DNA of 64,000 nucleotides from Parolsenella massiliensis (lineage in GTDB: Bacteria; Actinomycetota; Coriobacteriia; Coriobacteriales; Atopobiaceae): the NCBI RefSeq assembly GCF_900143685.1, contig NZ_LT671675.1:1171985-1235984 (forward strand), read 5' to 3'. Under the pieces are notes generated by a model. The model saw nothing but the letters and a program-made list of their open reading frames with translations. It had not been told where the DNA came from and did no database searches. Positions 42,946 through 51,434 of the stretch are shown piece after piece. The stretch's first letter is position 1; the number at the start of each line of letters is the position of its first letter. Both the position numbers and the translations under genes were made by a program.

Positions 42946-43377
42946 TCACGCCTTTCCGTCAAAGCGGGCGTGGCACCTGGGGCACGTGATGCGCACCTTG
43001 CCCTTGCCGCGTGGGATGCGGACGCGCTGGCCACAGGAGGGGCAGATCAGGTGCACGTAGGCGCGGGTCTCGCGCATGGTGCCCACAGGATTGGCAAGAA
43101 ACGGGATCACCGGTCCCGTTGCCTTGATGACCCGGGCGTTCTCGAGGCCACGCGCGCCCACGTTCTTGGACGTGATGCGGAACCACGAGCAGCCAAGGAG
43201 CACGAGCGCCAGCACCGACAGCCACGTGGTGTGCACGAACAGATCGATGATGACGAGAAGCACGGCGACGTTGGTGCAGGCGCCCGACAGCTCGTCGGCG
43301 CCGTTGCGGCCCCTCGCCCACTCGAGCATCTGCCTCTGCGACGCCTCCATGCGCCTCTTGAAGTCTCCCCTTGCCAT
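42946..43377 (-). CDS. Membrane protein with C-terminal zinc ribbon, unknown function
   Basis: 143 residues. A basic N-terminus ([16 protein letters not shown]) is followed by a hydrophobic hairpin of two membrane helices (about 38-72) and a C-terminal CPSC-x13-CPRC ribbon. I do not recognise a function. It sits in the rpsA-coaE-uvrB neighbourhood, immediately upstream of coaE, with GGGGGAG as ribosome site. Such ribbon-on-membrane proteins are common housekeeping hypotheticals of Coriobacteriia. Confidence 0.75.
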   Translation of the reverse strand: MARGDFKRRMEASQRQMLEWARGRNGADELSGACTNVAVLLVIIDLFVHTTWLSVLALVLLGCSWFRITSKNVGARGLENARVIKATGPVIPFLANPVGTMRETRAYVHLICPSCGQRVRIPRGKGKVRITCPRCHARFDGKA

Positions 43378-43496
43378 GTCTCCCCCAGTACGAACGAGTG
43401 TGCTGATTCTTAATTCTACCCAGTGCGGACGGAGCCGCTTCGTTACCCGTCCGTATGACACCAAGACGTGACACGATGTTCGCCCCCATGCGAGAC

Positions 43497-43528
43497 AAAA
43501 AACGGGGCCGCCCGATTGGGCGACCCCG
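43497..43528 (-). terminator. Terminator of rpsA
   Basis: Minus-strand CGGGGTCGCCC...GGGCGGCCCCG followed by TTTTTT (43497-43502), 25 bases after the rpsA stop. Confidence 0.88.
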
Positions 43529-43552
43529 CAGTCAAGCTATGGAGCCTAAGGG

Positions 43553-44716
43553 CTACTCGGCGTCAGCGGCCTCGTCCTCGGGCTTGTCCATCGGCGTGAC
43601 CTCGACCTCAAAACCGAGGGTCTCGGCGGCAGCCTTCATGGACAGGGAGATGCGACGACGGTCGAGGTCGATCTCCATGACCTTGACCTGCACCTTGTCG
43701 CCAACCTTGCAGACCTGCGCGGGGGCGTCGACGTGCTGCTTGGCCATCTCGGAGATGTGGACCAGGCCCTCGATGCCGTCACCAAGGTCGACGAAGGCGC
43801 CGAACGGCACGAGCTTCGTGACGGTACCCTCGACGATGGCGTCGACCGGGTACTTCTTGACGAGGGAGCGCCAGGGATCCTCGGTGGTCTGCTTGAGACC
43901 CAGGGAGATGCGCTCGCGGTTCAGGTCGACGTCGAGCACCTGGACCTCGACCTCCTGGCCGACCTTGACGACCTCGGAGGGGTGGTTGACGTGGTTCCAG
44001 GAGAGCTCGGAGATGTGAATCAGGCCGTCGATGCCGCCGAGGTCGACGAAGGCGCCGAAGTCGACGATCGAGGAGACCGTGCCCTTGAGGCGCATGCCCG
44101 GCTGGAGCTTCGAGAGGATCTCGGAGCGCTCGGCCTTGCGAGCCTCCTCGAGGACGACGCGACGGGAGAGGACGACGTTGTTGCGGTTGCGGTCCATCTC
44201 GATGACGCGGGCCTCGATGCGGGTGCCGAGGTAGGCGTTGAGGTCCTTGACGCGACGGAGGTCGACGAGGGAGGCGGGCAGGAAGCCGCGCAGGCCGATG
44301 TCGAGGATGAGACCGCCCTTGACGACCTCGATGACCTCGCCCTCGACGTTCTCGCCGGCGTTGAACTTCTCCTCGATGCGGTTCCACGCACGCTCGTACT
44401 CGGCGCGCTTCTTGGACAGGACGAGACGGCCGTCCTTGTCCTCCTTCTGGAGCACGAGGGCCTCGATGGTGTCGCCAAGGCTCACGATGTCGGCGGGGTT
44501 GGCATCCTTGCGGATGGAAAGCTCGCGGACGGGGATAACGCCCTCGGACTTGAAGCCGATGTCAAGCAGGACCTCATCGCGCTCGATCTTGACAACGGTG
44601 CCCGTGACAAGATCGCCCTCGTCGAAATCGGTGATGGTGCCGTCGATGAGGTTGTTCATCTCCTCGTTGGACACATCGTCTAGCGAGAAAACGGACGAGT
44701 TCTGAATCTCACTCAA
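43553..44716 (-). CDS. rpsA: 30S ribosomal protein S1
   Basis: 387 residues with four S1 RNA-binding domains (about 31-100, 118-184, 205-273, 290-359), the short form typical of high-GC Gram-positives. The third and fourth are the best conserved (SSIVDFGAFVDLGGIDGLIH and VPFGAFVDLGDGIEGLVH). The first codon is TTG at 44716, with AAAGGGG eight bases upstream, unusual for a very highly expressed ribosomal gene; an ATG 19 codons downstream is the alternative. S1 binds mRNA leaders during initiation. Confidence 0.95.
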   Translation of the reverse strand: MSEIQNSSVFSLDDVSNEEMNNLIDGTITDFDEGDLVTGTVVKIERDEVLLDIGFKSEGVIPVRELSIRKDANPADIVSLGDTIEALVLQKEDKDGRLVLSKKRAEYERAWNRIEEKFNAGENVEGEVIEVVKGGLILDIGLRGFLPASLVDLRRVKDLNAYLGTRIEARVIEMDRNRNNVVLSRRVVLEEARKAERSEILSKLQPGMRLKGTVSSIVDFGAFVDLGGIDGLIHISELSWNHVNHPSEVVKVGQEVEVQVLDVDLNRERISLGLKQTTEDPWRSLVKKYPVDAIVEGTVTKLVPFGAFVDLGDGIEGLVHISEMAKQHVDAPAQVCKVGDKVQVKVMEIDLDRRRISLSMKAAAETLGFEVEVTPMDKPEDEAADAE

Positions 44717-44840
44717 AGGTGGACCCCTTTCGAAAACGGGGCCCCGATGCTCATGCGCATCGCCTGCAGCAGCTCCGGGCCAGATGCTCGCCCACAGCCA
44801 CCGGCTTGGATTTACATCGCTCGGGGGCCGACAGATATGG

Positions 44841-44901
44841 CGTGTGAGCGTCCGAACTCACACGTTTTGATAGGATACCTGCCCCACCTACCACATTTCA
44901 A
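44841..44901 (-). promoter_or_regulatory. rpsA promoter and leader hairpin
   Basis: Minus-strand TTGAAA (44896-44901), an 18-base spacer and TATCCT (44872-44877). A hairpin CGTGTGAG/CTCACACG (44841-44864) follows at or just after the start of transcription, leaving a leader of about 150 bases before rpsA. S1 autoregulates its own mRNA in other bacteria; whether this hairpin takes part is unknown. Confidence 0.55.
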
Positions 44902-44975
44902 GGCATTTTGCAGCATTCGACGGCTTTTTTCATAGCCGTAACAAGGCGCGACGGCGCCGAGGCTGCCCGGCTGCG

Positions 44976-45710
44976 TCAGCCGACGACGTTGAGACGGTCG
45001 ACAAGGGCCGGCAGGGCGTCTGCGAGCTCGCTCATGGGCCCGCTCCAGGCGGCGCGGCCGGGGCGCGCGTGGCCCACGTAGGCCGTGGGCATGCCGATGT
45101 CGGGGCGCGGGAAGTCGCGCTTGGCGTCGTTGCCCACCATGAGGCACTCCTCGGGGGCAAGGCCGAGCGAGGAGACGAACTCCTCGTAGTAGCGGGCGCG
45201 GGGCTTGAGGCGCGTCGAGTTGCCCATGTGGCTCACGCGGGCAAACGGCATGTCGGAGATGTGCGCCCAGCCCATGCGCGTGCGGATGCAGACTTCCGAG
45301 AAGCTCGGGTTCGTGGCGAGCGCCACGGCAAGGCCCATGGAGCGTGCACACTCGATGGCCGCGATGCCGCCCTCCTTGGGGCGCGCCGAGACGATGCCGC
45401 CGCGGCGGCGGGGCAGGACGTTTTGCTCGTAGTAGGAGATGGCGTCCGTGATGGCAGGGTCTGCCATGGGCACGCCCGTGAGCCGCTCGATGGTGGCCGA
45501 GAACAGCTCCAGGTTCGTGAGGCCGTCCGTGCGGGCGTCGCTCGCAATCGCGAGGTAGGCGCGCGCCCAGGCCCCGCCAAAGGCGAGCGCGGACGTACCG
45601 GAGATCTGCGACAGGATGCGCGAGACGTCGGCGATGTAGGCGGTCATGAAGGCCGTGAGGTTGATGTCGAGCAGCGTGTCGTCCATGTCGAACAGAACGG
45701 CCTTGATCAT
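44976..45710 (-). CDS. HAD-superfamily hydrolase
   Basis: 244-residue phosphatase-type HAD: motif I DMDDTLLD (Asp8/Asp10), motif II ATNPS, a lysine/arginine segment and motif IV GNDAKRDFP. A helical cap follows motif I. Substrate unknown; small phosphorylated metabolites are typical. The ribosome binding site is a run of ten G (45715-45724), four bases from the ATG, so tract length directly sets Shine-Dalgarno spacing. Confidence 0.85.
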   Translation of the reverse strand: MIKAVLFDMDDTLLDINLTAFMTAYIADVSRILSQISGTSALAFGGAWARAYLAIASDARTDGLTNLELFSATIERLTGVPMADPAITDAISYYEQNVLPRRRGGIVSARPKEGGIAAIECARSMGLAVALATNPSFSEVCIRTRMGWAHISDMPFARVSHMGNSTRLKPRARYYEEFVSSLGLAPEECLMVGNDAKRDFPRPDIGMPTAYVGHARPGRAAWSGPMSELADALPALVDRLNVVG

Positions 45711-45714
45711 GTGA

Positions 45715-45724
45715 CCCCCCCCCC
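45715..45724 (-). promoter_or_regulatory. G10 homopolymer acting as ribosome binding site
   Basis: On the minus strand AAAGGGGGGGGGGTCAC leads straight into the HAD start codon. Homopolymers of this length slip during replication, so translation efficiency of the gene may vary between cells. Spacing of four bases from the tract end to ATG still suits initiation. Confidence 0.6.
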
Positions 45725-45803
45725 TTTAAGTGTCCGAGGTCCCATTCTACCCACGGCGCGCCCAAGCAGTCGCGAGGCTGGGCGTCCGGGCGGGTGCGCT
45801 CCC

Positions 45804-46286
45804 CTATCCCTCGAAGCCCTCGTCGACGAGCAGCGTGGAACGTGGGGCAGTTGCGGCGGCCACGGCGAGCTCGTCGCAGCGCTCGTTGAGCGCAGCGCCA
45901 TTGTGGCCGCGGACCCAGACGAAGCTCACGTCGTGCGGCTCCATGGCGGCAAGCAGGCGCATCCACAGGTCGGGGTTCTTCACGGGCTCCTTCTTGGCGT
46001 TCTTCCAGCCGCGACGGCGCCAGCCATCCACCCAGTGCTTGTTGAAGGCGTTCACCACGTACTGCGAGTCGCTGTGGACCTCCACCTCGCAGGGCCGCTT
46101 GAGCGCCTCGAGTCCGGCGACGACGCCCATAATCTCCATGCGGTTGTTCGTCGTCCTCGCGTAACCGGCCGAGAGCTCGCGCTCGTGCAGCGCGCCCGCC
46201 GGGTCCGTGTACCGAAGCACCGCGCCGTAGCCGCCCGGCCCGGGGTTTCCTCGGCTCGAACCGTCCGTGTAGAGAATGACCTTCAT
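45804..46286 (-). CDS. rnhA: Ribonuclease HI
   Basis: Degrades RNA in RNA:DNA hybrids; 160 residues, the usual length. The catalytic acids appear in YTDGSSRGNPG (Asp8), NNRMEI (Glu) and HSDSQYV (Asp), and WVRGHNG carries the loop histidine. The basic-protrusion stretch GWRRRGWKNAKKEPV is present, as in E. coli RNase HI. ATG at 46286; the ribosome site is weak. Confidence 0.95.
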   Translation of the reverse strand: MKVILYTDGSSRGNPGPGGYGAVLRYTDPAGALHERELSAGYARTTNNRMEIMGVVAGLEALKRPCEVEVHSDSQYVVNAFNKHWVDGWRRRGWKNAKKEPVKNPDLWMRLLAAMEPHDVSFVWVRGHNGAALNERCDELAVAAATAPRSTLLVDEGFEG

Positions 46287-46317
46287 GTACGTCCAATCCC
46301 GCGCCCGCGCGCATGAC

Positions 46318-46354
46318 AAAGGGACCCGTCCCCAATGGCAGTTCCCAATGGCAC
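46318..46354. repeat. Degenerate family C palindrome
   Basis: GGGACCCGTCCC is palindromic and is followed by two copies of CCCAATGGCA. It shares words with the perfect element at 55379-55436 (ACCCGTCCCCAATGGCA) and lies between rnhA and mntH. Confidence 0.6.
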
Positions 46355-46388
46355 CCGAGTCTAGCGCAGGCGGCACGCAAACCCTATA

Positions 46389-46404
46389 GTTAGCCTTAGC
46401 TAAC
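46389..46404 (+). promoter_or_regulatory. Candidate DtxR/MntR-type operator of mntH
   Basis: GTTAGC-CTTA-GCTAAC is a perfect inverted repeat 19 bases before the mntH start and overlaps TATAGT (46385-46390), a possible -10. Its TTAGc...gCTAA arms resemble the operators of DtxR-family metal regulators. Metal-dependent repression of manganese uptake is the natural reading. Confidence 0.6.
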
Positions 46405-46422
46405 ACTTTGTAGGGAGGCACC

Positions 46423-47682
46423 ATGCTTGCGCACATGAGAGAGAAGATCTGGGGCGAGAACCACAGCGGCCACAAGGGCGGCCTGGAAATCCTACGCTGG
46501 GTGGGCCCGGGGCTTCTCGTGACCGTGGGGTTCATCGACCCGGGCAACTGGGCCACGAACATGGCCGCGGGCTCCACGTACGGCTACGGCCTGCTGTGGG
46601 TCGTGACGGCATCGACCCTCATGCTCATCATGCTGCAGCACAACGCCGCGCACCTGGGCATCGTCACCGGCGAGTGCCTGGCGGAGAGCTGCGCGCACCA
46701 CCTGCCCCGGCCCCTCGCCCGCCTTGTGCTCGCGAGCGCCTGGCTCGCGTGCGTGGCCACGATGATGGCCGAGGTGCTCGGTGGCGGCATCGCCCTGCAG
46801 ATGCTGCTGGGGCTTCCCGTGCGCCTCGGTGCCGCCATCGTGGCGGCGGCGTCGGCCGCGCTTCTGCTCACGAACTCCTATCGCAGGGTCGAGCGCTGGA
46901 TCATCGGGTTCGTGTCGCTCATCGGCATCTCGTTTCTCGCAGAGATCGCGATGGTGCGCGTGGACTGGCCGACCGCAGCCGTGGGATGGGTGGCACCGAG
47001 CATGCCGGCGGGATCTGCGGCCATCGTCGTCTCCGTGCTGGGGGCCGTCGTGATGCCGCACAACCTGTTCCTACACTCGGAGGTCATCCAGAGCCAGCAC
47101 TTCGAGGGGCAGGGCGAGAAGGTCATCCGCGAGCGGCTCGACCACGAGTTCGTGGACACGCTGCTGTCCATGGGCATCGGCTGGGCGATAAACAGCGCCA
47201 TGGTGGTGCTCGCCGCCTCGACGTTCTTCTCGGCGGGCGTGCAGGTGGACGACCTGGCGCAGGCGGCAGCCACGCTCGAGCCCATGCTGGGGCCGGCCGC
47301 ACGGATCATCTTTGCGCTCGCGCTGCTGTTTGCGGGCCTCGCGAGCTCGGTCACGGCCGGCATGGCGGCGGGCACGGTGTCTGCGGGCATAGCAGGCGAG
47401 CCCTATGACATCCACGACCGCCACAGCTCTCTGGGCGTCGTGGGATGCTTCGCGGGTGCGCTCGTGGCCCTTCTGCTCGTGGACGACCCGTTCGACGGCC
47501 TGCTGTGGAGCCAGGCGCTGCTGTCCCTGCAGCTGCCCATCACGGTGTTCGCGCAGATATGGCTCACGAGCAGCCCTCGCGTCATGGGACGCTATGCGAA
47601 CGGGCTTGTGCTCAAGGCCATGCTCGCGCTCATCGGCCTCGTGGTGACGGCGCTGAACGCCGTGCTGCTCGCAGGGGCGTAG
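46423..47682 (+). CDS. mntH: Nramp-family divalent metal (Mn2+/Fe2+) transporter
   Basis: 419-residue membrane protein with about eleven helices. The metal-site motifs are DPGN (residues 39-42) in TM1 and MPHN (211-214) in TM6. Proton-coupled uptake of manganese or iron is the family function. The ATG at 46423 has AGGGAGG (46412-46418). Its upstream palindrome suggests control by a metalloregulator. The manganese exporter mntP lies 10 kb away, so both directions of Mn transport are in the window. Confidence 0.95.
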   Translation: MLAHMREKIWGENHSGHKGGLEILRWVGPGLLVTVGFIDPGNWATNMAAGSTYGYGLLWVVTASTLMLIMLQHNAAHLGIVTGECLAESCAHHLPRPLARLVLASAWLACVATMMAEVLGGGIALQMLLGLPVRLGAAIVAAASAALLLTNSYRRVERWIIGFVSLIGISFLAEIAMVRVDWPTAAVGWVAPSMPAGSAAIVVSVLGAVVMPHNLFLHSEVIQSQHFEGQGEKVIRERLDHEFVDTLLSMGIGWAINSAMVVLAASTFFSAGVQVDDLAQAAATLEPMLGPAARIIFALALLFAGLASSVTAGMAAGTVSAGIAGEPYDIHDRHSSLGVVGCFAGALVALLLVDDPFDGLLWSQALLSLQLPITVFAQIWLTSSPRVMGRYANGLVLKAMLALIGLVVTALNAVLLAGA

Positions 47683-47716
47683 GCGGGCAGCCGCGAGAGG
47701 CTCCCGCCCGCCGGCT

Positions 47717-47786
47717 GCAAACTGCGCAGGATTAGCCTCGGGAGGGGCCGATTTCGCCCAGCCAAGGCTAAAGCTGCGTAGTTTGC
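47717..47786. repeat. 70-bp palindromic repeat, family B copy 2
   Basis: Arms 47717-47738 and 47765-47786 pair with four mismatches and share GCAAACT(A/G)CGCAG and TAGCCT with the copy at 39143-39212. The length is identical. It lies between convergent mntH and polA. Confidence 0.8.
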
Positions 47787-47814
47787 GCGGCCGGCAGCAA
47801 GCGGTGGCGCTCCC

Positions 47815-50553
47815 CTACTTCGCGGCGGCCCAGTCGGCGCCGTAGGAGACCTCGGCCACGAGCGGAACCCGCAGCTTCACGACGCCCTCCATCGTCTCCT
47901 TAACGAGGCTGCTCATGGCCTCGAGCTCGCCTTCGGGCACCTCGAAGTCCAGCTCGTCGTGGATCTGCAGGATGAGCTTGCTCTTGAGGCCCTCGGCGCG
48001 CATGCGCTCGTCCACGGCGATCATGGCGAGCTTGATGATGTCGGCCGCGCTGCCCTGCATGGGGTGGTTCATGGCCGTGCGCTCGCCAAAGCTGCGCATG
48101 TTGGCGTTGCGCGCGAGAATGTCGGGCACGTGGCGCTTGCGGCCATACATCGTCTGCACCCAGACGTTTCGCTTGGCCATCTCGACCGTGCCGTCGAGGT
48201 AGGTGCGCACGCGTGGGTAGGCGGCGAAATAGCGGTCGATCATCTCCTGGGCCTCGCGGCGGCTGATCCCCAGCGACGTGGAGAGGCCGTAGGCCTGCTG
48301 GCCGTAGACGATGCCGAAGTTCACGGCCTTGGCGCGGCTGCGCATCTCGGGCGTGACCTCGCTAACCGGCACGCCGAACACGCGCGCGGCCGTCTCGGCG
48401 TGGAAGTCTTCGCCCTCGCAGAAGGCCGCGACGAGGTGCTCGTCGCCCGAGAGGTGCGCAAGCAGGCGCAGCTCGATCTGGGAGTAGTCGCACGCGAGAA
48501 ACACGCTGCCCGGCGCCACGGTGAACGCCGTACGCACGCGATGCCCCAGCTCGGAGCGGGTGGGGATGTTCTGCAGGTTGGGGTTGGAGCTCGAGAGGCG
48601 ACCCGTGGCGGCCACGGTCTGGTTGAGGCTCGTGTGGATGCGGCCGTCCGCCTTGATGAGCGCGGGCAGCGCGTCCAGGTAGGTCGAGCGGATCTTGGCC
48701 TTCTCGCGGTAGCTCAGCACCTCGGCCACGACGGGGCTCGTGCGCGCGAGCTCGTCGAGGACCTTGGCGTTCGTGGAGTAGTAGCCGCGCTGCGTCTTCT
48801 TGAGACCGGCCGTGGGAAGGCCCAGGTCGTCGAAGAGCACGCCGGAGAGCTGCATGGGGCTGTCGATGTTGAACTCGCGGCCCGCGGCCTCGAAGATGCG
48901 CTGGCGGCTCGCCTCGATGTCGACGCCGAGCTCGGCGGACTGGGTGGCGAGCACGGCGGGGTCCACGTGCATGCCCGTGCGCTCCATGCGCGCGAGCACG
49001 CCTACGAGCGGCATCTCGATGTCTGCCATGAGCGAGGCCGAGCCGTCCTTCTCGAGGGCGCCGATGAGCACGGGCACGAGCAGACGCGCGGCCTGGGCCG
49101 TGACGGCGGCCATGGGCTCACCATCTGCGGGGGCGGGCAGCTCGCCGGTGAGGTAGCACTCGGCGACGTCGGCGACGGCGTAGGCGCCCTTCGAGGAGTC
49201 GAGCAGATAGGCGGCGATACCGACGTCGAACAGGTGCGCGGGGTCGCAGTGGGCGGGATCAAAGGGCTCGCCGTCCTCGTTTGCCACGGGAGGCTCGGAC
49301 GAGTCCACGGGATAGACGGCGTGCATGAGGGCCTTGACGTCGCCAGACGCGACGCGCCAGCACTCGAGCGCGTGGACGATGAGGGAGCGGGCGTCCTGGC
49401 CCTCGAGAAGCCCGGCGCCGGCCGCGCACGACGCCCAGACGGCGAGCTCGGGCTCAAAGAGGGTGCCCTGCTCAGAGGCATCGACGAGGGAGAGGCCCAG
49501 CCACTCGCCTGCCTCGCCGGCGTCCCACAGTGCCTCGGCAAGGGCGGGTGCGTCCAGGCGCTCGTCGGGCTCGAAGGCCGCAGCAGAGGCGGGGGCGGCG
49601 CCGGAGCCGGCCAGGGCCAGCACGCGGCCCGTCATGCCCGTGAAGCCCAGGCTCGCGAAGGCAGAGCGGACCGTCTCGGGGTCGAACGTGGGGAACTTGG
49701 CCGAAGCCAGGTCGCAGTCGATGGGGGCATCCGTGCGGATGATGGCGACCTTGCGGGAGAGCAGCGCGTCGTCGATGTGGGCGCGCAGGTTCTCGCCCAT
49801 CTTGCCCTTGACCTCGTCCGCGTGGGCGATGACCTCGTCGAGCGAGCCATACTGGCAGATGAGGGCGCTCGCCTTCTTGGGGCCGATGCCCGGGACGCCG
49901 GGGATGTTGTCGGAGGAGTCGCCCTTGAGACCGTAGAAGTCGGGGACGAGGGCGGGCGTGATGCCGTGGTAGAGGTCGTCGACGCTCTCCGGCGTCATGA
50001 TCGAGACGTCCGAGACGCCCTTGCGCGTGGAGACGACGTTGACGTGGTCGGTGACGAGCTGGTACATGTCACGGTCGCCGGTGACGAGGTACATGTCGTA
50101 GCCGGCCGCCTCGCCTCGGCGGGCGAGCGTGCCGAGAATGTCGTCGCCCTCCCAGCCCTCGAGCTCGCAGACGGGGACGTCCATGGCGCGCAGCAGGTCC
50201 TTCACCATGGGGAACTGCTCGTGAAGCACGGGGTCCATGGGCGGGCGCTGCGCCTTGTACTGGGGCAGCATCTCCATGCGCACGCGGGGCTTGCCCTTGT
50301 CGAACGCGCAGATGACGCCGTCGGGGCGAAACGTCTCCACAAGCTTCACGAACATGGAGACGAAGCCGAAGATGGCGTTCGTGTGCCGGCCGTCCGGCGC
50401 GGTCATCGTGGGCGGGATGGCATGGAACGCGCGGTGCATGAGCGAGTTGCCGTCCACGACGGCGATCGTGCGGCGCGGGACCTGGTCAGTCGTCGCGGGC
50501 GCCGCCGGCGCCTCCGTTGCCTCTAGCTGCAAGTCGTTGCTCTCGTCTGTCAT
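47815..50553 (-). CDS. polA: DNA polymerase I
   Basis: 912 residues in three parts: N-terminal 5'-3' flap nuclease (about 30-310; DGNSLMHRAFH, GWEGDDILGT, TGDRDMYQLV, GIGPKKAS), a middle domain (about 340-530) and the C-terminal polymerase (motif A ACDYSQIELRLLAHLS, motif B RSRAKAVNFGIVYG, motif C QIHDELDFE). The middle domain lacks the Asp-x-Glu exonuclease motif, so proofreading is probably absent, as in many Gram-positive Pol I proteins. The ATG at 50553 has GAGGAGG. Confidence 0.97.
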   Translation of the reverse strand: MTDESNDLQLEATEAPAAPATTDQVPRRTIAVVDGNSLMHRAFHAIPPTMTAPDGRHTNAIFGFVSMFVKLVETFRPDGVICAFDKGKPRVRMEMLPQYKAQRPPMDPVLHEQFPMVKDLLRAMDVPVCELEGWEGDDILGTLARRGEAAGYDMYLVTGDRDMYQLVTDHVNVVSTRKGVSDVSIMTPESVDDLYHGITPALVPDFYGLKGDSSDNIPGVPGIGPKKASALICQYGSLDEVIAHADEVKGKMGENLRAHIDDALLSRKVAIIRTDAPIDCDLASAKFPTFDPETVRSAFASLGFTGMTGRVLALAGSGAAPASAAAFEPDERLDAPALAEALWDAGEAGEWLGLSLVDASEQGTLFEPELAVWASCAAGAGLLEGQDARSLIVHALECWRVASGDVKALMHAVYPVDSSEPPVANEDGEPFDPAHCDPAHLFDVGIAAYLLDSSKGAYAVADVAECYLTGELPAPADGEPMAAVTAQAARLLVPVLIGALEKDGSASLMADIEMPLVGVLARMERTGMHVDPAVLATQSAELGVDIEASRQRIFEAAGREFNIDSPMQLSGVLFDDLGLPTAGLKKTQRGYYSTNAKVLDELARTSPVVAEVLSYREKAKIRSTYLDALPALIKADGRIHTSLNQTVAATGRLSSSNPNLQNIPTRSELGHRVRTAFTVAPGSVFLACDYSQIELRLLAHLSGDEHLVAAFCEGEDFHAETAARVFGVPVSEVTPEMRSRAKAVNFGIVYGQQAYGLSTSLGISRREAQEMIDRYFAAYPRVRTYLDGTVEMAKRNVWVQTMYGRKRHVPDILARNANMRSFGERTAMNHPMQGSAADIIKLAMIAVDERMRAEGLKSKLILQIHDELDFEVPEGELEAMSSLVKETMEGVVKLRVPLVAEVSYGADWAAAK

Positions 50554-50699
50554 GTGGGTGCCTCCTCGTCGCATGTGTCGGCATCCATTGTACGTGCCAA
50601 GCCGGACACGCGAGCAGGCGGGGCGAGGACCCACAGGCCCTCTCCAACTCCCTCTGAGACAACTTGGCGCCCCACCCGCAGCCGGCCGCCGGTCCTTCG

Positions 50700-51359
50700 C
50701 TACTTCCCCGCGCCTGGGCACAGGTCGACCATGGGGCACTCGCCGCAGCGCGGCGCCTTGGCGCCGCACACCTCGCGCCCAAAGCGGATCCACTGGTGGT
50801 TCACGTCTCGCCAGTACTCGCGCGGCAAGATCTTCAGCAGGTCCTGCTCGGTCTTGAGCGGCTCCTTCTCGTGCGTCTTGGGGCTCAGCGCCAGCCTGTG
50901 GGCGATGCGGTTCACGTGCGTGTCCACCGCGATGCCCTCCACGATGCCAAAGCTCACGTTGAGCACGATGTTGGCGGTCTTTCTCCCCACGCCCGGCAGC
51001 CTCGTGAGCTCGTCCATCGTGTGGGGCACCTCGCCGCCAAACTCGCTCACGATCATCTGCGCCGCCTCGACAGCGTGCCTCGCCTTGCTCTTGTAGAACC
51101 CCAGGCTGCGAATGACGCCCGCGACCTCCTCGGGCGAGGCGGCGGCGAGCGCCTCGGGCGTGGGCCAGCGATCGAACAGCGCCGGCGTCACCTTGTTCAC
51201 CTGGGCATCGGTCGTCTGTGCGGAGAGCAGCACGGAGATGGCGAGCCGATAGGGGCTCCCATGGTCCAGGAAGCACTCCACGGGCCCATACATCGCGTTC
51301 AGCCTCTCGCAGAACTCGACGGCCCTCTCCCGCTTCGCGGCGTTCGTCTCGCGCGGCAT
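50700..51359 (-). CDS. nth: Endonuclease III (DNA glycosylase/AP lyase)
   Basis: 219 residues. The helix-hairpin-helix LPGVGRKTANIVL with the catalytic lysine, the aspartate in AVDTHVNR, and the C-terminal iron-sulfur cluster C-x6-C-x2-C-x5-C (CGAKAPRCGECPMVDLC) are all present. It excises oxidised pyrimidines. The start at 51359 follows GAGGGGAG. Not directly coupled to polA, whose start is about 145 bases away, but it reads the same way and shares the repair theme. Confidence 0.96.
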   Translation of the reverse strand: MPRETNAAKRERAVEFCERLNAMYGPVECFLDHGSPYRLAISVLLSAQTTDAQVNKVTPALFDRWPTPEALAAASPEEVAGVIRSLGFYKSKARHAVEAAQMIVSEFGGEVPHTMDELTRLPGVGRKTANIVLNVSFGIVEGIAVDTHVNRIAHRLALSPKTHEKEPLKTEQDLLKILPREYWRDVNHQWIRFGREVCGAKAPRCGECPMVDLCPGAGK

Positions 51360-51377
51360 CTCGCGCTCCCCTCTCCA

Positions 51378-51420
51378 AATAAAAGCCCCGGGCGCGGCGG
51401 CAGACCTCACCGCGCCCGGG
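51378..51420 (-). terminator. Terminator after the polysaccharide deacetylase gene
   Basis: Minus-strand CCCGGGCGCGG...CCGCGCCCGGG hairpin (51387-51420) followed by a TTTTATTT run. It separates the deacetylase gene from nth. Confidence 0.85.
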
Positions 51421-51434
51421 ACTCTCTCCAAAAG

